DNA from: Pseudomonadota bacterium
GTDB taxonomy: Bacteria > Myxococcota > Polyangia > Polyangiales > Polyangiaceae
DNA length: 13,654 nt
Direction: 5' to 3'
Assembly (NCBI GenBank): GCA_023419055.1
Contig: JAEZYO010000920.1
Location: 1-13,654 of the forward strand
The notes below the pieces were generated by a model. That model searched no databases. It saw only the letters and a program-made list of their open reading frames with translations, and was not told the origin of the DNA. Of the stretch, positions 1 to 7,473 are shown piece after piece. A program made the translations under genes and the position numbers. Positions within the stretch are counted from its first letter, which is position 1; every line of letters starts with the position of its first letter.

Positions 1-14
1 CCGTGGTCGTGCCC

Positions 15-614
15 ATGGTCTCCGGCAAGGACGACGCGGCTCTGGTTCAGGGGCTGCGCGAGGGCCGACCCGACGCGACGGCAGCTTTTTTCGAGCGCTA
101 CTCTCGCTACGTCGAACGGATCATCACCCACCTGATCGGGTTCGATCGCGAGCTCGCCGATCTACTGCAAGAAGTCTTCCTGCAAGCCATCGCCGGGATT
201 CATTCGCTCAATGATCCGCTCGCCCTGCGCGCCTGGCTGTCGCGCATCGCGACCACGACCGTGCAGAAGACACTGCGCACGCGCTCTCGACGAGCGTGGC
301 TCAGGCTGTTCGCCGATCAGACGGAGGAGGCGCAGTGGGAAGCGCCGGCGGCGCACGCCGACGAGGACACGCTTCGAGCTCTCCGCACGGTCTACGAAGG
401 GCTGGATCGCTTGCCGACGGACGAGCGCGTCGTGTTCTCGCTTCGGTACATCGAAGGCATGGATTTCGCCGAGCTGACGATCGCGTGCGGAGTCTCGACA
501 TCGACCGTCAAGCGCCGCTTGCGTCGTGCGGAGCGTCGCTTCGTGGCGTTCGCCAAGCGGCGTCCCGAGCTCGCCGTCTGGCTGAAGGAAGGAACGCGAT
601 GGACCGATCGCTAG
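15..614 (+). CDS. ECF-type RNA polymerase sigma factor (sigma-70 family)
   Basis: A 199-residue protein with the two-domain layout of extracytoplasmic-function sigma factors, which direct core RNA polymerase to alternative promoters. Region 2 spans about residues 22-90, with the typical LLQEVFLQAI core helix near 50-60 and the R-A-W-L-x-x-I-A segment near 72-79. Region 4 spans about 120-178, with LDRLPTDERVVFSLRYIEGM followed by the -35-binding helix-turn-helix around 151-172 (FAELTIACGVSTSTVKRR). There is no long C-terminal extension. The ATG at 15 gives the usual short N-terminus; GTG codons at 3 and 9 are alternatives, and a start upstream of the window cannot be excluded. No convincing ribosome site is visible within the first bases. 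The 3' end overlaps the FecR-domain gene by 16 nt, the classical sigma/FecR pairing, so the neighbour is its likely membrane regulator. The target promoter is not identifiable here. Confidence 0.93.
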   Translation: MVSGKDDAALVQGLREGRPDATAAFFERYSRYVERIITHLIGFDRELADLLQEVFLQAIAGIHSLNDPLALRAWLSRIATTTVQKTLRTRSRRAWLRLFADQTEEAQWEAPAAHADEDTLRALRTVYEGLDRLPTDERVVFSLRYIEGMDFAELTIACGVSTSTVKRRLRRAERRFVAFAKRRPELAVWLKEGTRWTDR

Positions 615-1876
615 GGCCGCTCTCTGTCATCGGGGCGAGAACGTCGGCCGCGCTCGAGGTCTACTCGGACGCGCGAGAGCAGGCGATCGAGACCGCGCGC
701 CGTCGCGTTCTCGAAGCGTCCCGGCGCTCGCCCGAGCGAGCGTCGCGTAAGGCTCCGCACCTGGCGCTTGCCGCAGCCTTCGCGGTCGCGGTGGTGGCTT
801 TGACCGTCCTGTCGCTGCGACTTTCCCCGCTCGAGTTCACCGCGGACGGGCGCTCCGTCGACCTCGACAACTGGGTCGCGGCCCCGGTCGATCGCTCCGT
901 GGCTCTCGATTTTTCGGACGGTTCGGCGTTCGTCATGCAAGGTTCGTCGCGGGCTCGCGTCGTTGCCGTCGAGCGACACGGTGCGACCATCGCCCTCGAA
1001 AATGGGAGCCTGGACGCGCGGGTAGTGCATCGCCCAGGCAGCGCGTGGAACGTGATCGCGGGGCCGCTCACCGTAAAAGTGACGGGCACCCACTTCAGGG
1101 TGACCTGGTCGGCGCTCGAAGGGGAGCTGACCGTCGCGGTCAAAGAGGGGAGCGTGACCGTCGGCGGGGCGTTCATCGGGGCCGCCCAGTCGGTCGGAGC
1201 GGGTGAATCGCTCCGTGTGGTCGTGAGTGAGCGACGCGTCGAGCGGGGGCCTCGAGCGTCGACGATGCTCGAGCGGGGCGACTCCGCTCGTCCGGCCCCG
1301 GCGGAGGACTCGGCGCGAGCGCTCGTGCCGAGCCCGGCTCCCTCGGAGAAGCCGGTGGATTCTCGTGAGCGCGCTCCCGAAAAGGCGACCAGCGAGGGTG
1401 AGCAGGCCCCATCGACGCCGGAGTGGCGAGAGCTGATTCGCTCTGGCTCGCTCCGAAGTGCGTTCTCCGCGGCTGAGGCTCGCGGCTTCGACAAAGTGTG
1501 CCGGGAGGCCACCGCGGCCGAGCTCCTGGCGCTCGGTGACGCCGCGCGACTCTCCGGGCGCCCCGAGCGCGCAAACCAGGCCCTGCGCTTGCTTCGTTCG
1601 CGTTATCCTGCGGATCCGAGGCGCGCGGCCGCCGCTTTCGCGCTCGGCAAGGTCGCGTTCGACGAGGCGAGAGATTACCGGCAAGCTGCAGAGTGGTTCT
1701 CGATCAGCGTCCGCGAGCAGCCGGGAGGTTCGCTCTCGCGAGAGGCCCGCGGGCGCCTGCTCGAGGCCCTGCAGAGGGCGGGCGATTCGGCCAACGCAGA
1801 GCGCGCCGCTCGGGACTATCTGGAGCGTCATCCCAGTGGTCCGCATGCGGCGCTCGCTCGTTCGATTCTTCGCTAG
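599..1876 (+). CDS. Membrane-anchored FecR-domain protein with C-terminal TPR-like region
   Basis: A 425-residue protein starting at ATG 599, preceded by a good purine-rich site (GAAGGAAGG) and overlapping the sigma-factor stop by 16 nt. In order: a short cytoplasmic N-terminus (1-52, rich in Arg), one transmembrane helix (about 53-72), a FecR domain (about 80-190, with the typical L.DGS....G.S...V pattern, the ENGSLDARV strand, VKVTGTHFRV near 159-168 and VKEGSVTV near 181-188), a Pro/Ala/Glu-rich linker (about 215-275) and a helical TPR-like C-terminus (about 300-425, with repeated A..LG.....G....A motifs). In the FecIRA paradigm FecR relays a surface signal to the sigma factor. Here the N-terminus is short and shows no obvious zinc anti-sigma motif. 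The TPR part probably lies in the periplasm and may contact the barrel protein encoded next. The reading frame stays open upstream to 296, but that part lies inside the sigma gene and is not used. Confidence 0.9.
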   Translation: MDRSLGPLSVIGARTSAALEVYSDAREQAIETARRRVLEASRRSPERASRKAPHLALAAAFAVAVVALTVLSLRLSPLEFTADGRSVDLDNWVAAPVDRSVALDFSDGSAFVMQGSSRARVVAVERHGATIALENGSLDARVVHRPGSAWNVIAGPLTVKVTGTHFRVTWSALEGELTVAVKEGSVTVGGAFIGAAQSVGAGESLRVVVSERRVERGPRASTMLERGDSARPAPAEDSARALVPSPAPSEKPVDSRERAPEKATSEGEQAPSTPEWRELIRSGSLRSAFSAAEARGFDKVCREATAAELLALGDAARLSGRPERANQALRLLRSRYPADPRRAAAAFALGKVAFDEARDYRQAAEWFSISVREQPGGSLSREARGRLLEALQRAGDSANAERAARDYLERHPSGPHAALARSILR

Positions 1877-2888
1877 GCTAGGTTGCATCGAGCGTCTCTG
1901 GGGTCCCTGCCTGTTCGCTCTTTTCGCCTGCTCGTTCAGCGCGACGGCGCACGCCGAGCCCGTGAAGAGGGTGATCGTGATCGATCCCGGAGTGCCCGCA
2001 CTCTCCGGGCGGTTACTGGAGGAGATTGAAGCGCTCGGCCTCGACGCGAGCTTGATCGGCGAAGGCGACCCTTCCGAATCGCTCGAGGGAAGCGCGCGGC
2101 GAAACGGAGCGATCGCTGCGATCCGGATCAGCGGCAGTGAAACGGGCGCCGTCGAAATGACGATCGTGGATCGAGCCACGGGCAAGACGGTGAGCCGTCG
2201 TTTGGCGATCGCGACGCCTTCCGATCCGGCTGCCGCGGAGCTGATCGCGACGAGGACGGTGGAGCTCTTGCGGGCCAGCCTAATGGAGCTTTCAGCGTCG
2301 CATCCTCCGCGCGGCGAGGTGCGAGTCACGCAGCCGGAAATCGAGAAGCTTACCGCGCCAGAGCCGGCGAGCATGCGGCTTTCTCTTGCCATCGGGCCCT
2401 CGGTAGTCAAGGGCTCTTCGTTCGACCTCGCGGCGGGCGTGGGGATGTCGATCAGTGTCCTCTGGAAGGAGCGGCTCGGCGTCACCGGGCGGTTCTTCTT
2501 ACCCGTCGTTGCGGCCGAGCTCGAGACTTCCGAAGGGCGCATCGAGCTTCGTCCCTCGCTCTATCGCGTAGGCGGAGTCGTGGTGATCGGTGAGCGCTCG
2601 AGCGTGTTCGCGGGCTACCTCGAGTCGGGGCTCCTCTTCGGCGTGCTCGCCCTCTCGGGCGCGGCGGAGAGCCCGTTCTTCGGGGTGCACGAAGACGAGC
2701 TCGTGTGGGGGCCCTGGTTGGGGGCTGGATTGAGGTCGAGTCTCACGTCGAAGCTCGGGTTGGTTGCGGGCGTCGACGCGGCTTTCACTTACCCGAAGAC
2801 GGTGATCCGGTCAGCCGGAGACGAAGTCACGACGTTCGGTCGTCCCGTCGTCTCCGGAATGCTCGGGCTGGAGATGACGTGGCCGTGA
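1845..2888 (+). CDS. Secreted protein with probable outer-membrane beta-barrel C-terminal domain
   Basis: A 347-residue protein that I cannot assign to a named family. A Sec signal peptide is clear: a basic N-terminus (MRRSLVRFFARLG), a hydrophobic core around 18-33 and a likely A-x-A cleavage at TAHA/E near residue 37. Residues 40-150 form a soluble domain with alternating strands and helices (VKRVIVIDPGVPAL onward). After a short linker (about 152-175), residues 176-347 show many alternating hydrophobic strands of 8-12 residues and end GLEMTWP with a near-terminal aromatic, as is usual for small outer-membrane barrels. The ATG at 1845 fits the signal peptide; a GTG at 1836 is possible. It overlaps the FecR gene by 32 nt and the GH5-like gene by 4 nt, so it probably supplies an envelope part of the sigma/FecR system. 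The barrel call is inferred from pattern only. Confidence 0.82.
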   Translation: MRRSLVRFFARLGCIERLWGPCLFALFACSFSATAHAEPVKRVIVIDPGVPALSGRLLEEIEALGLDASLIGEGDPSESLEGSARRNGAIAAIRISGSETGAVEMTIVDRATGKTVSRRLAIATPSDPAAAELIATRTVELLRASLMELSASHPPRGEVRVTQPEIEKLTAPEPASMRLSLAIGPSVVKGSSFDLAAGVGMSISVLWKERLGVTGRFFLPVVAAELETSEGRIELRPSLYRVGGVVVIGERSSVFAGYLESGLLFGVLALSGAAESPFFGVHEDELVWGPWLGAGLRSSLTSKLGLVAGVDAAFTYPKTVIRSAGDEVTTFGRPVVSGMLGLEMTWP

Positions 2889-4090
2889 GGTGGCTCGGCT
2901 CGCTCGTTTGTTTGCTGGGCTCGAGCTGTGGAACCCAGTTCTCCGATCCCATCCAACGTCTCAGCGAGGAGCAGCCCGAAGATTCTTGCGCGGCGCGCTC
3001 GACCGAGAGCGAGTGCCTCGCCGAACCCGGCTGCTCCTTCCAGCCGAACCAAGTCGGCTGCGACCCGGCCGATCCCACCTGTCCGCCTGGACTTTGCAGT
3101 AGCGGCGATCCGTTCGTGCGGCGCTTCGGAGACACGCTCTTGCTCCACGACGCGCCGTATCGCTTCGTAGGCACGGTGACCTGGGGGCTCGCGTGGGCGA
3201 ACGACGGCTGCCAGGTGAGCTCGCTCGAAAACCAGGAGCAAGCCCTCTCGCGAACCTTCTCGGACCTGTCGGGCATGCGTGCGTCTGCGCTCAAGGTCTG
3301 GGCGTTTCAGAGCTTTGCGGGCGAGGACGGGCGCGACTACGCCTCGTTCGAGCGCATCGTCGACGCCGCACGGCGCGCCGGGGTCCGCTTGATCTTGGTG
3401 CTCGAGAACCACTACCCGGATTGCACCTCGGGGGGGCTGCGAAATGACGCGTGGTACGCGGGCGGCTACGACGCGCCGTACGGAGACTACTCACTCTCCT
3501 ATCCGGATTACGTTGCCGGGCTCGTCGAGCATTTTCGTGACGAGCCCACGATCTTGGCCTGGGAGCTGATGCACGAAGCGCGCGGAGAAGACTTCGCCGC
3601 GCTCGACGGGTTCACCGAGCGAGTTTCGGCGCTGGTGCGGGGGCGCGATCCGAATCACTTGATCGCGCTCGGCACGGACGCCGGTGATTCACAGGCGACG
3701 TCTCGTTCGGGCACGGTCTCGAATTATCGACGCCTGCACGAGCATCAGGGCATCGATCTGCTCGACGTGCACGACTTCGCGGACGAAACTGCGCCGCTTC
3801 CGACGAGCTTCAGCGAGCTTTCGACCATTTCCAGAACGCTCGACAAGCCCATCTTCGCAGGAGCCACCGCGGTGGAGCTCACCGAGACGACGCCGAGCGC
3901 GTTCGAGCTTCGGGCTCAGCGCATCGAGGAGAAGCTCACGGCCGCCACGAACGCGGGGTTCGTCGGGTTTCTCGTCTACGACTACTATCCGGATTGGACG
4001 GATCCGGGGCGTCAGTTCGACGGTCGAGCGGGAGAGCCGCTGGCTGGTCCGAGCGGAGTCTTGGCAAGGCACGCTCCGCCGCGTCCCTGA
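2885..4090 (+). CDS. GH5-like (cellulase/mannanase fold) lipoprotein with degenerate active site
   Basis: A 401-residue protein from GTG 2885, whose start overlaps the previous stop as GTGA; GTG 2879 is an alternative and GGAG at 2870-2873 serves either. A short signal ends LLGSSC, so Cys15 is probably lipidated. A Cys-rich stretch (residues 35-71) precedes a clan GH-A barrel: FVGTVTWGLAW (94-104), ALKVWAFQSF (135-144), the fourth-strand WELMHE (226-231), LLDVHDF, KPIFAGATAVE (to residue 331), and GFVGFLVYDYYPDW near the end. GH5 enzymes hydrolyse beta-mannans or beta-glucans using two glutamates. Here the acid/base Glu231 is kept, but the Asn that normally precedes it is His230, and the nucleophile position of the KP....E motif appears to be Ala327. 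Glu331 is four residues further on and an unlikely substitute. The fold assignment is firm; hydrolytic activity is doubtful. It may bind glycans at the surface for the upstream signalling genes. Confidence 0.85.
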   Translation: MRWLGSLVCLLGSSCGTQFSDPIQRLSEEQPEDSCAARSTESECLAEPGCSFQPNQVGCDPADPTCPPGLCSSGDPFVRRFGDTLLLHDAPYRFVGTVTWGLAWANDGCQVSSLENQEQALSRTFSDLSGMRASALKVWAFQSFAGEDGRDYASFERIVDAARRAGVRLILVLENHYPDCTSGGLRNDAWYAGGYDAPYGDYSLSYPDYVAGLVEHFRDEPTILAWELMHEARGEDFAALDGFTERVSALVRGRDPNHLIALGTDAGDSQATSRSGTVSNYRRLHEHQGIDLLDVHDFADETAPLPTSFSELSTISRTLDKPIFAGATAVELTETTPSAFELRAQRIEEKLTAATNAGFVGFLVYDYYPDWTDPGRQFDGRAGEPLAGPSGVLARHAPPRP

Positions 4091-4172
4091 GAGAGCTCCG
4101 GTAGCTTTCCGCTCACCACGAAAAGGCTGCGAAACGTGACCTCGGCTCGCGAGACGCGGGAACAGAGGAGGC

Positions 4173-5960
4173 ATGACGAAGGTTCGACTTCGCCCTCGGC
4201 TTCCCCGAGTGGCTCCGCTCTTGCTGCTCGCGGGTGGAGTGAGCTGTCTCGCGTGCACGGCGCAAATTCTCGGTGAAGAAGGGCCCGGTTCTGGAAGCGT
4301 CTCGAACGGCAGCGGCGCGGGTTCCGGCGCCGGCGCCAGCGCGGGCGGGAGCTCCTCGGGAGGGAGTGCCGGTGGTCTCGGGTCGACGCCCGAGGAGGTC
4401 GAAGCCGCGTGCGAGGCGATGCAAGGGAAGCTCGACGTCGGTCTCACTCGTTTACGCCGCCTGACGAGAGTCGAGCTCGACAACACCGTACGCGACCTCT
4501 TCGGTATCGAGGCAGGCGCCGTCGAGACGATCGCTCCAGACGAGCGCATCGGACCGTTTTCCAGCAACGCCATCGCTCCGCCCACCGACCTGCTCATCGA
4601 ACAGTATCAGGAGCTCGCCGAGCGAGTCGCTCTGGAGGCGGGGCCGAGGATGGCGGAGATCGCCCCCTGTGACCTCGCGGCGGACACCGGCTCCACGTGT
4701 TCCACTCAGTTCGTGAAGGCGCTCGGGGGGCGCGCGTTTCGCCGGCCACTCGCAGACGCGGAGGTCGCCACCTACGTGGGGCTCTACGACACGGTTCGTG
4801 CGCTGTCCGACGCCACGGGTGGCTTCACTGCGGTAATCGAGGGCTTGCTCCAGTCGCCGTTCTTTCTCTATCACTCGGACGCTTCGAGCCCTGGCGCGCC
4901 CACCGCGACGCCCGTCCTGCTCGATCAGCACGCGCTCGCGTCTCGCTTGTCCTACTTCCTCTGGGGCACCATGCCGGACGCCGAGCTGTTCGGCGCCGCA
5001 GACACGGGCGCGCTCGCCGACCCTACGGCAGTCTCGGCGCAGGTGACGCGCCTGCTCTCGAGCCCGCAGGCAGAAGTAGCGATCGCGAACTTTCACACTC
5101 AGTGGCTCGGGTTCGCGGACCTTCTGGAGAAGCAGAAGGACCCGGCGATCTATCCCGACTTCAACGAAGACGTCTCTCGCGCCATGCTGCAAGAGACCAC
5201 CGCCTTTACCCGCGCGGTCGTGCTCGAAGGCGATGGCTTGCTGAAGACGCTGCTCACGTCGAACCTCGCGTTCCCGGTGGGCCCGCTCTTCGAGCTCTAC
5301 GGCGTGGCTCAGCCGCAGGGCTTCGTGCCGGGTACGGCCGTAGCGCTCGACGCCACTCGCCGCTCCGGCATCCTCACGCAGGCCGCGTTTCTCACTCGGC
5401 ACGCGCACGGCAACCAGACCTCTCCGGTGCACCGCGGCATCCTGGTGCGAGAGAACCTGCTCTGCCAGCCGATCGACCCGCCGCCCGCCAACGTGGCCGC
5501 GTCACCTCCGCCTCCCACGCCCGCCACCTCCACGCGCGAGCGTTTCGCGCAACACGTGGCGGACGGAGCCTGTGCTGGTTGCCACTCGCTGATCGATCCG
5601 ATCGGCCTCGGCTTCGAGCACTACGACGCGGTCGGCGCCTACCGCGAGGTCGACGGACAAGGCCCGGTCGACGCGAGCGGAGAGTTCACCAACGTGCGCG
5701 ACGATCTCGCGGGCTCGTTCACGAACGCCGTCGAGCTCACGGCCATGCTCGCCGAATCGGCAGAAGTGGCTGACTGCGTCTCTAGACAATGGTTCCGGTT
5801 CTCGCTCGGTCGAGTGGAGAGCAAGAGCGACGCCTGTTCGGTGCGGGACATTCAGACTGGCTTCAATGACTCCGATCACAACATCCGCTCGCTCTTGACC
5901 GAAATCGTCACGAGCGACGCCTTCCGATACGTCCGTTCGACGGGTGGAGACACGCCATGA
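4173..5960 (+). CDS. DUF1592-family multidomain protein (DUF1587/1595/1592/1588/1585) with a CxxCH haem motif
   Basis: A 595-residue exported protein of the family common in planctomycetes and myxobacteria. An N-terminal signal with cysteines at 25 and 28 (SCLAC) suggests a lipoprotein, followed by a Gly/Ser/Ala linker (about 38-70). Domains in order: DUF1587 (about 92-160, LRRLTRVELDNTVRDLFG), DUF1595 (about 172-233, GRAFRRPL and GLLQSPFFLY), DUF1592 (about 249-375, LASRLSYFLWGTMPD), DUF1588 (about 395-490, RSGILTQAAFLTRHAHG and SPVHRG) and DUF1585 (about 515-588). Cys467-Ala-Gly-Cys470-His471 is a single c-type haem attachment motif followed by DPIGLGFEHYD. The exact reaction is not established; haem plus export implies periplasmic or surface redox chemistry. 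The ATG at 4173 has GAGGAGG just upstream at short spacing. The gene lies 82 nt after the GH5-like gene and overlaps the DUF1552 gene by ATGA, its usual partner. Confidence 0.94.
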   Translation: MTKVRLRPRLPRVAPLLLLAGGVSCLACTAQILGEEGPGSGSVSNGSGAGSGAGASAGGSSSGGSAGGLGSTPEEVEAACEAMQGKLDVGLTRLRRLTRVELDNTVRDLFGIEAGAVETIAPDERIGPFSSNAIAPPTDLLIEQYQELAERVALEAGPRMAEIAPCDLAADTGSTCSTQFVKALGGRAFRRPLADAEVATYVGLYDTVRALSDATGGFTAVIEGLLQSPFFLYHSDASSPGAPTATPVLLDQHALASRLSYFLWGTMPDAELFGAADTGALADPTAVSAQVTRLLSSPQAEVAIANFHTQWLGFADLLEKQKDPAIYPDFNEDVSRAMLQETTAFTRAVVLEGDGLLKTLLTSNLAFPVGPLFELYGVAQPQGFVPGTAVALDATRRSGILTQAAFLTRHAHGNQTSPVHRGILVRENLLCQPIDPPPANVAASPPPPTPATSTRERFAQHVADGACAGCHSLIDPIGLGFEHYDAVGAYREVDGQGPVDASGEFTNVRDDLAGSFTNAVELTAMLAESAEVADCVSRQWFRFSLGRVESKSDACSVRDIQTGFNDSDHNIRSLLTEIVTSDAFRYVRSTGGDTP

Positions 5961-7348
5961 ATCGCCATCGCCACGCTCATCGCCTGCGGCGCAGGAACTT
6001 CCTCCGAGCGCTCGGGCTCGGCGCGGCCGCAAGCCCGCTGATTCCTCTCTTGAATGCTACCGGTCAGGAGCTGACGCGACCGAAGCGGCTCGTCTTGATC
6101 TTCGAGCCCGACGGCGCGCCGGCCCTCAACTACAACACCACGGTCGACTTCAGGCCGCAGGGTTCGACGACCGACTTCACGCTCCACCCGATCCACGCGC
6201 CGCTCGAGCCCTTCAAGGCGAAGCTCGTCATCCCCTGGGGATTGAAGCTTACCGCGGGCGGAGCCGGAGAGGCGCACGCCTACGGGATGGCTGGGTTGTG
6301 GACTGGCTCCACGCTGCACGGGCCGGGGGCGGGCGCCGACTTCGACGGCGGCAACGGTAACCGCACGGGGTGGGGGAGCGGACCCTCGATCGACCAGGTC
6401 GTGGCGAACTCCTTCGGGCCCGAAAGCCCGTACCAGCGCGCGAAGGACGATCCGACGCCGGAGACCCCGTACCGCACCGTCGAGCTCGGGGTGCGCTGTC
6501 TGAACGCGACGAGCCTGAACCGGATGATCTACGCCGGTGACAAATCGCCGCTGCACCCCGAGATGAACCCGCGCGCCGCGTTCGACCGCCTGTTCGCCGG
6601 CGTCTCGACCGAGCCGCCGCCCCCGGAAATGGGAGAGGACCCACTCAAGCTCAGAAAGCAGGCGATCATCGATGTGGTCAAGGGTGATCTCTCGTCGCTC
6701 AGGAACCGCATCGGCTCCGAGGAGTACGCCAAGGTCGACGCTCACCTCGAGGGGCTGCTCGCGCTCGAGCGCCGCCTGAACGTGCCGACCACGCCGCCGC
6801 CGGCAAGCTGCGTCGTCCCGGACGAGCCCGCGAGCAACGCGAGCTTCCCCGACGAGATCCGGCAGATGTTCGACATCGCCGCCGCCGCGCTGGCCTGCGA
6901 CGTGACGCGCGTCATCAGCGTCCAGCTCAGCTACGCGTTCAGCCACGTCACCCACACCTGGCTCGGGCACACGAGCGACCACCACACCATGTCTCACGAT
7001 GGGTCGGATCGCCGGCAACAGCTGCAGGAAATCGACTCCTGGTACGCCCAGCAGCTTGCCTATTTTCTCGGCAAGCTCGACGAGGTGAACGAGGGAGACG
7101 GCACTCTGCTCGATCACACCCTGGTCGTGTGTGGGCGGGAGCTCGGCAGCACCGCGCACCGGATGGATCGCTGGCCCGTAGTGATGGCGGGCGGCTCGAA
7201 GCTCGGGCTTCAGACGGGTCGATACCTCGATTTCGATGGCCAGGAGCACGCGAAGCTCCTCGTCTCGATGGGGCGCCTGATGGGACTCGACATGAACAGC
7301 TTCGGTAATCGGGCGCCGAACTCGGGTGGTCTGACCGGTATCGCTTAG
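5957..7348 (+). CDS. Tat-exported DUF1552 family protein
   Basis: A 463-residue protein of normal family length. Residues 11-30 form a twin-arginine signal (RRRNFLRALGLGAAASPLIP), so it is exported folded, possibly with a cofactor. The mature part begins with the family's RPKRLVLIFEPDGAPA strand (41-56) and contains the His-rich stretch HTSDHHTMSHD (338-348), ELGSTAHRMDRWPVVMAGG near 395-413 and a conserved C-terminal segment ending LMGLDMNSFG. DUF1552 proteins resemble DUF1501 and alkaline-phosphatase-like proteins in overall pattern, but I know of no proven activity. The gene starts inside the previous stop (ATGA overlap), implying translational coupling, and DUF1592/DUF1552 pairs recur in related genomes, so the two probably act together outside the cytoplasm. 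It is followed by a GC-rich hairpin that may end the transcript. Confidence 0.94.
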   Translation: MNRHRHAHRLRRRNFLRALGLGAAASPLIPLLNATGQELTRPKRLVLIFEPDGAPALNYNTTVDFRPQGSTTDFTLHPIHAPLEPFKAKLVIPWGLKLTAGGAGEAHAYGMAGLWTGSTLHGPGAGADFDGGNGNRTGWGSGPSIDQVVANSFGPESPYQRAKDDPTPETPYRTVELGVRCLNATSLNRMIYAGDKSPLHPEMNPRAAFDRLFAGVSTEPPPPEMGEDPLKLRKQAIIDVVKGDLSSLRNRIGSEEYAKVDAHLEGLLALERRLNVPTTPPPASCVVPDEPASNASFPDEIRQMFDIAAAALACDVTRVISVQLSYAFSHVTHTWLGHTSDHHTMSHDGSDRRQQLQEIDSWYAQQLAYFLGKLDEVNEGDGTLLDHTLVVCGRELGSTAHRMDRWPVVMAGGSKLGLQTGRYLDFDGQEHAKLLVSMGRLMGLDMNSFGNRAPNSGGLTGIA

Positions 7349-7359
7349 GCTCACATCGA

Positions 7360-7377
7360 GCCTGCGCGGACGCAGGC
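7360..7377 (+). terminator. GC-rich hairpin after the DUF1552 gene, possible terminator
   Basis: Perfect inverted repeat GCCTGCG-CGGA-CGCAGGC, a 7-bp stem with a 4-nt loop, starting 12 nt after the DUF1552 stop codon. No T-run follows, so it is not a textbook intrinsic terminator; it could be a weak terminator or a 3'-end stabiliser. The position between two separately transcribed units supports an end-of-transcript role. Confidence 0.45.
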
Positions 7378-7432
7378 GAACCTGCGACATCGCCGTCGAG
7401 AGAACCCAAATCTCCGACAAATCGAAAGCTCG

Positions 7433-7465
7433 ATGACAAAAACTTCACGTTGGTACTGCTATGTT
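7433..7465 (+). promoter_or_regulatory. Possible promoter of the Ser/Thr kinase gene
   Basis: The 125-nt gap before the kinase is AT-richer than its surroundings. TGCTATGTT (7457-7465) resembles an extended -10 element, with TATGTT at 7460-7465. ATGACA (7433-7438) resembles a -35 box, but the 21-nt spacer is too long for a standard sigma-70 promoter, so only the -10 side is persuasive. If real, transcription would begin at about 7471-7474, right at the start codon. Confidence 0.25.
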
Positions 7466-7473
7466 CGAGCGTG

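Noticed and set aside
296..598. Upstream extension of the FecR reading frame
   Set aside because: It lies wholly within the sigma-factor gene in another frame. ATG 599 has a good ribosome site and gives a sensible N-terminus.
611..2542. Long open frame of 643 codons on the minus strand opposite the FecR and barrel genes
   Set aside because: Its product is Arg/Ser/Gly-rich low-complexity sequence with no domain. Such frames arise opposite high-GC genes, and the plus-strand frames show clear FecR, TPR-like and signal-peptide features.
2705..2884. Upstream extension of the GH5-like reading frame
   Set aside because: It overlaps the barrel gene. Starting at GTG 2885 exposes a short lipoprotein signal and gives the coupled GTGA junction.
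5876..7420. Open frame of 514 codons on the minus strand opposite the DUF1552 gene
   Set aside because: It is antisense to a recognisable conserved family; its composition is Arg/Val/Glu-rich without motifs and it has no ribosome site.
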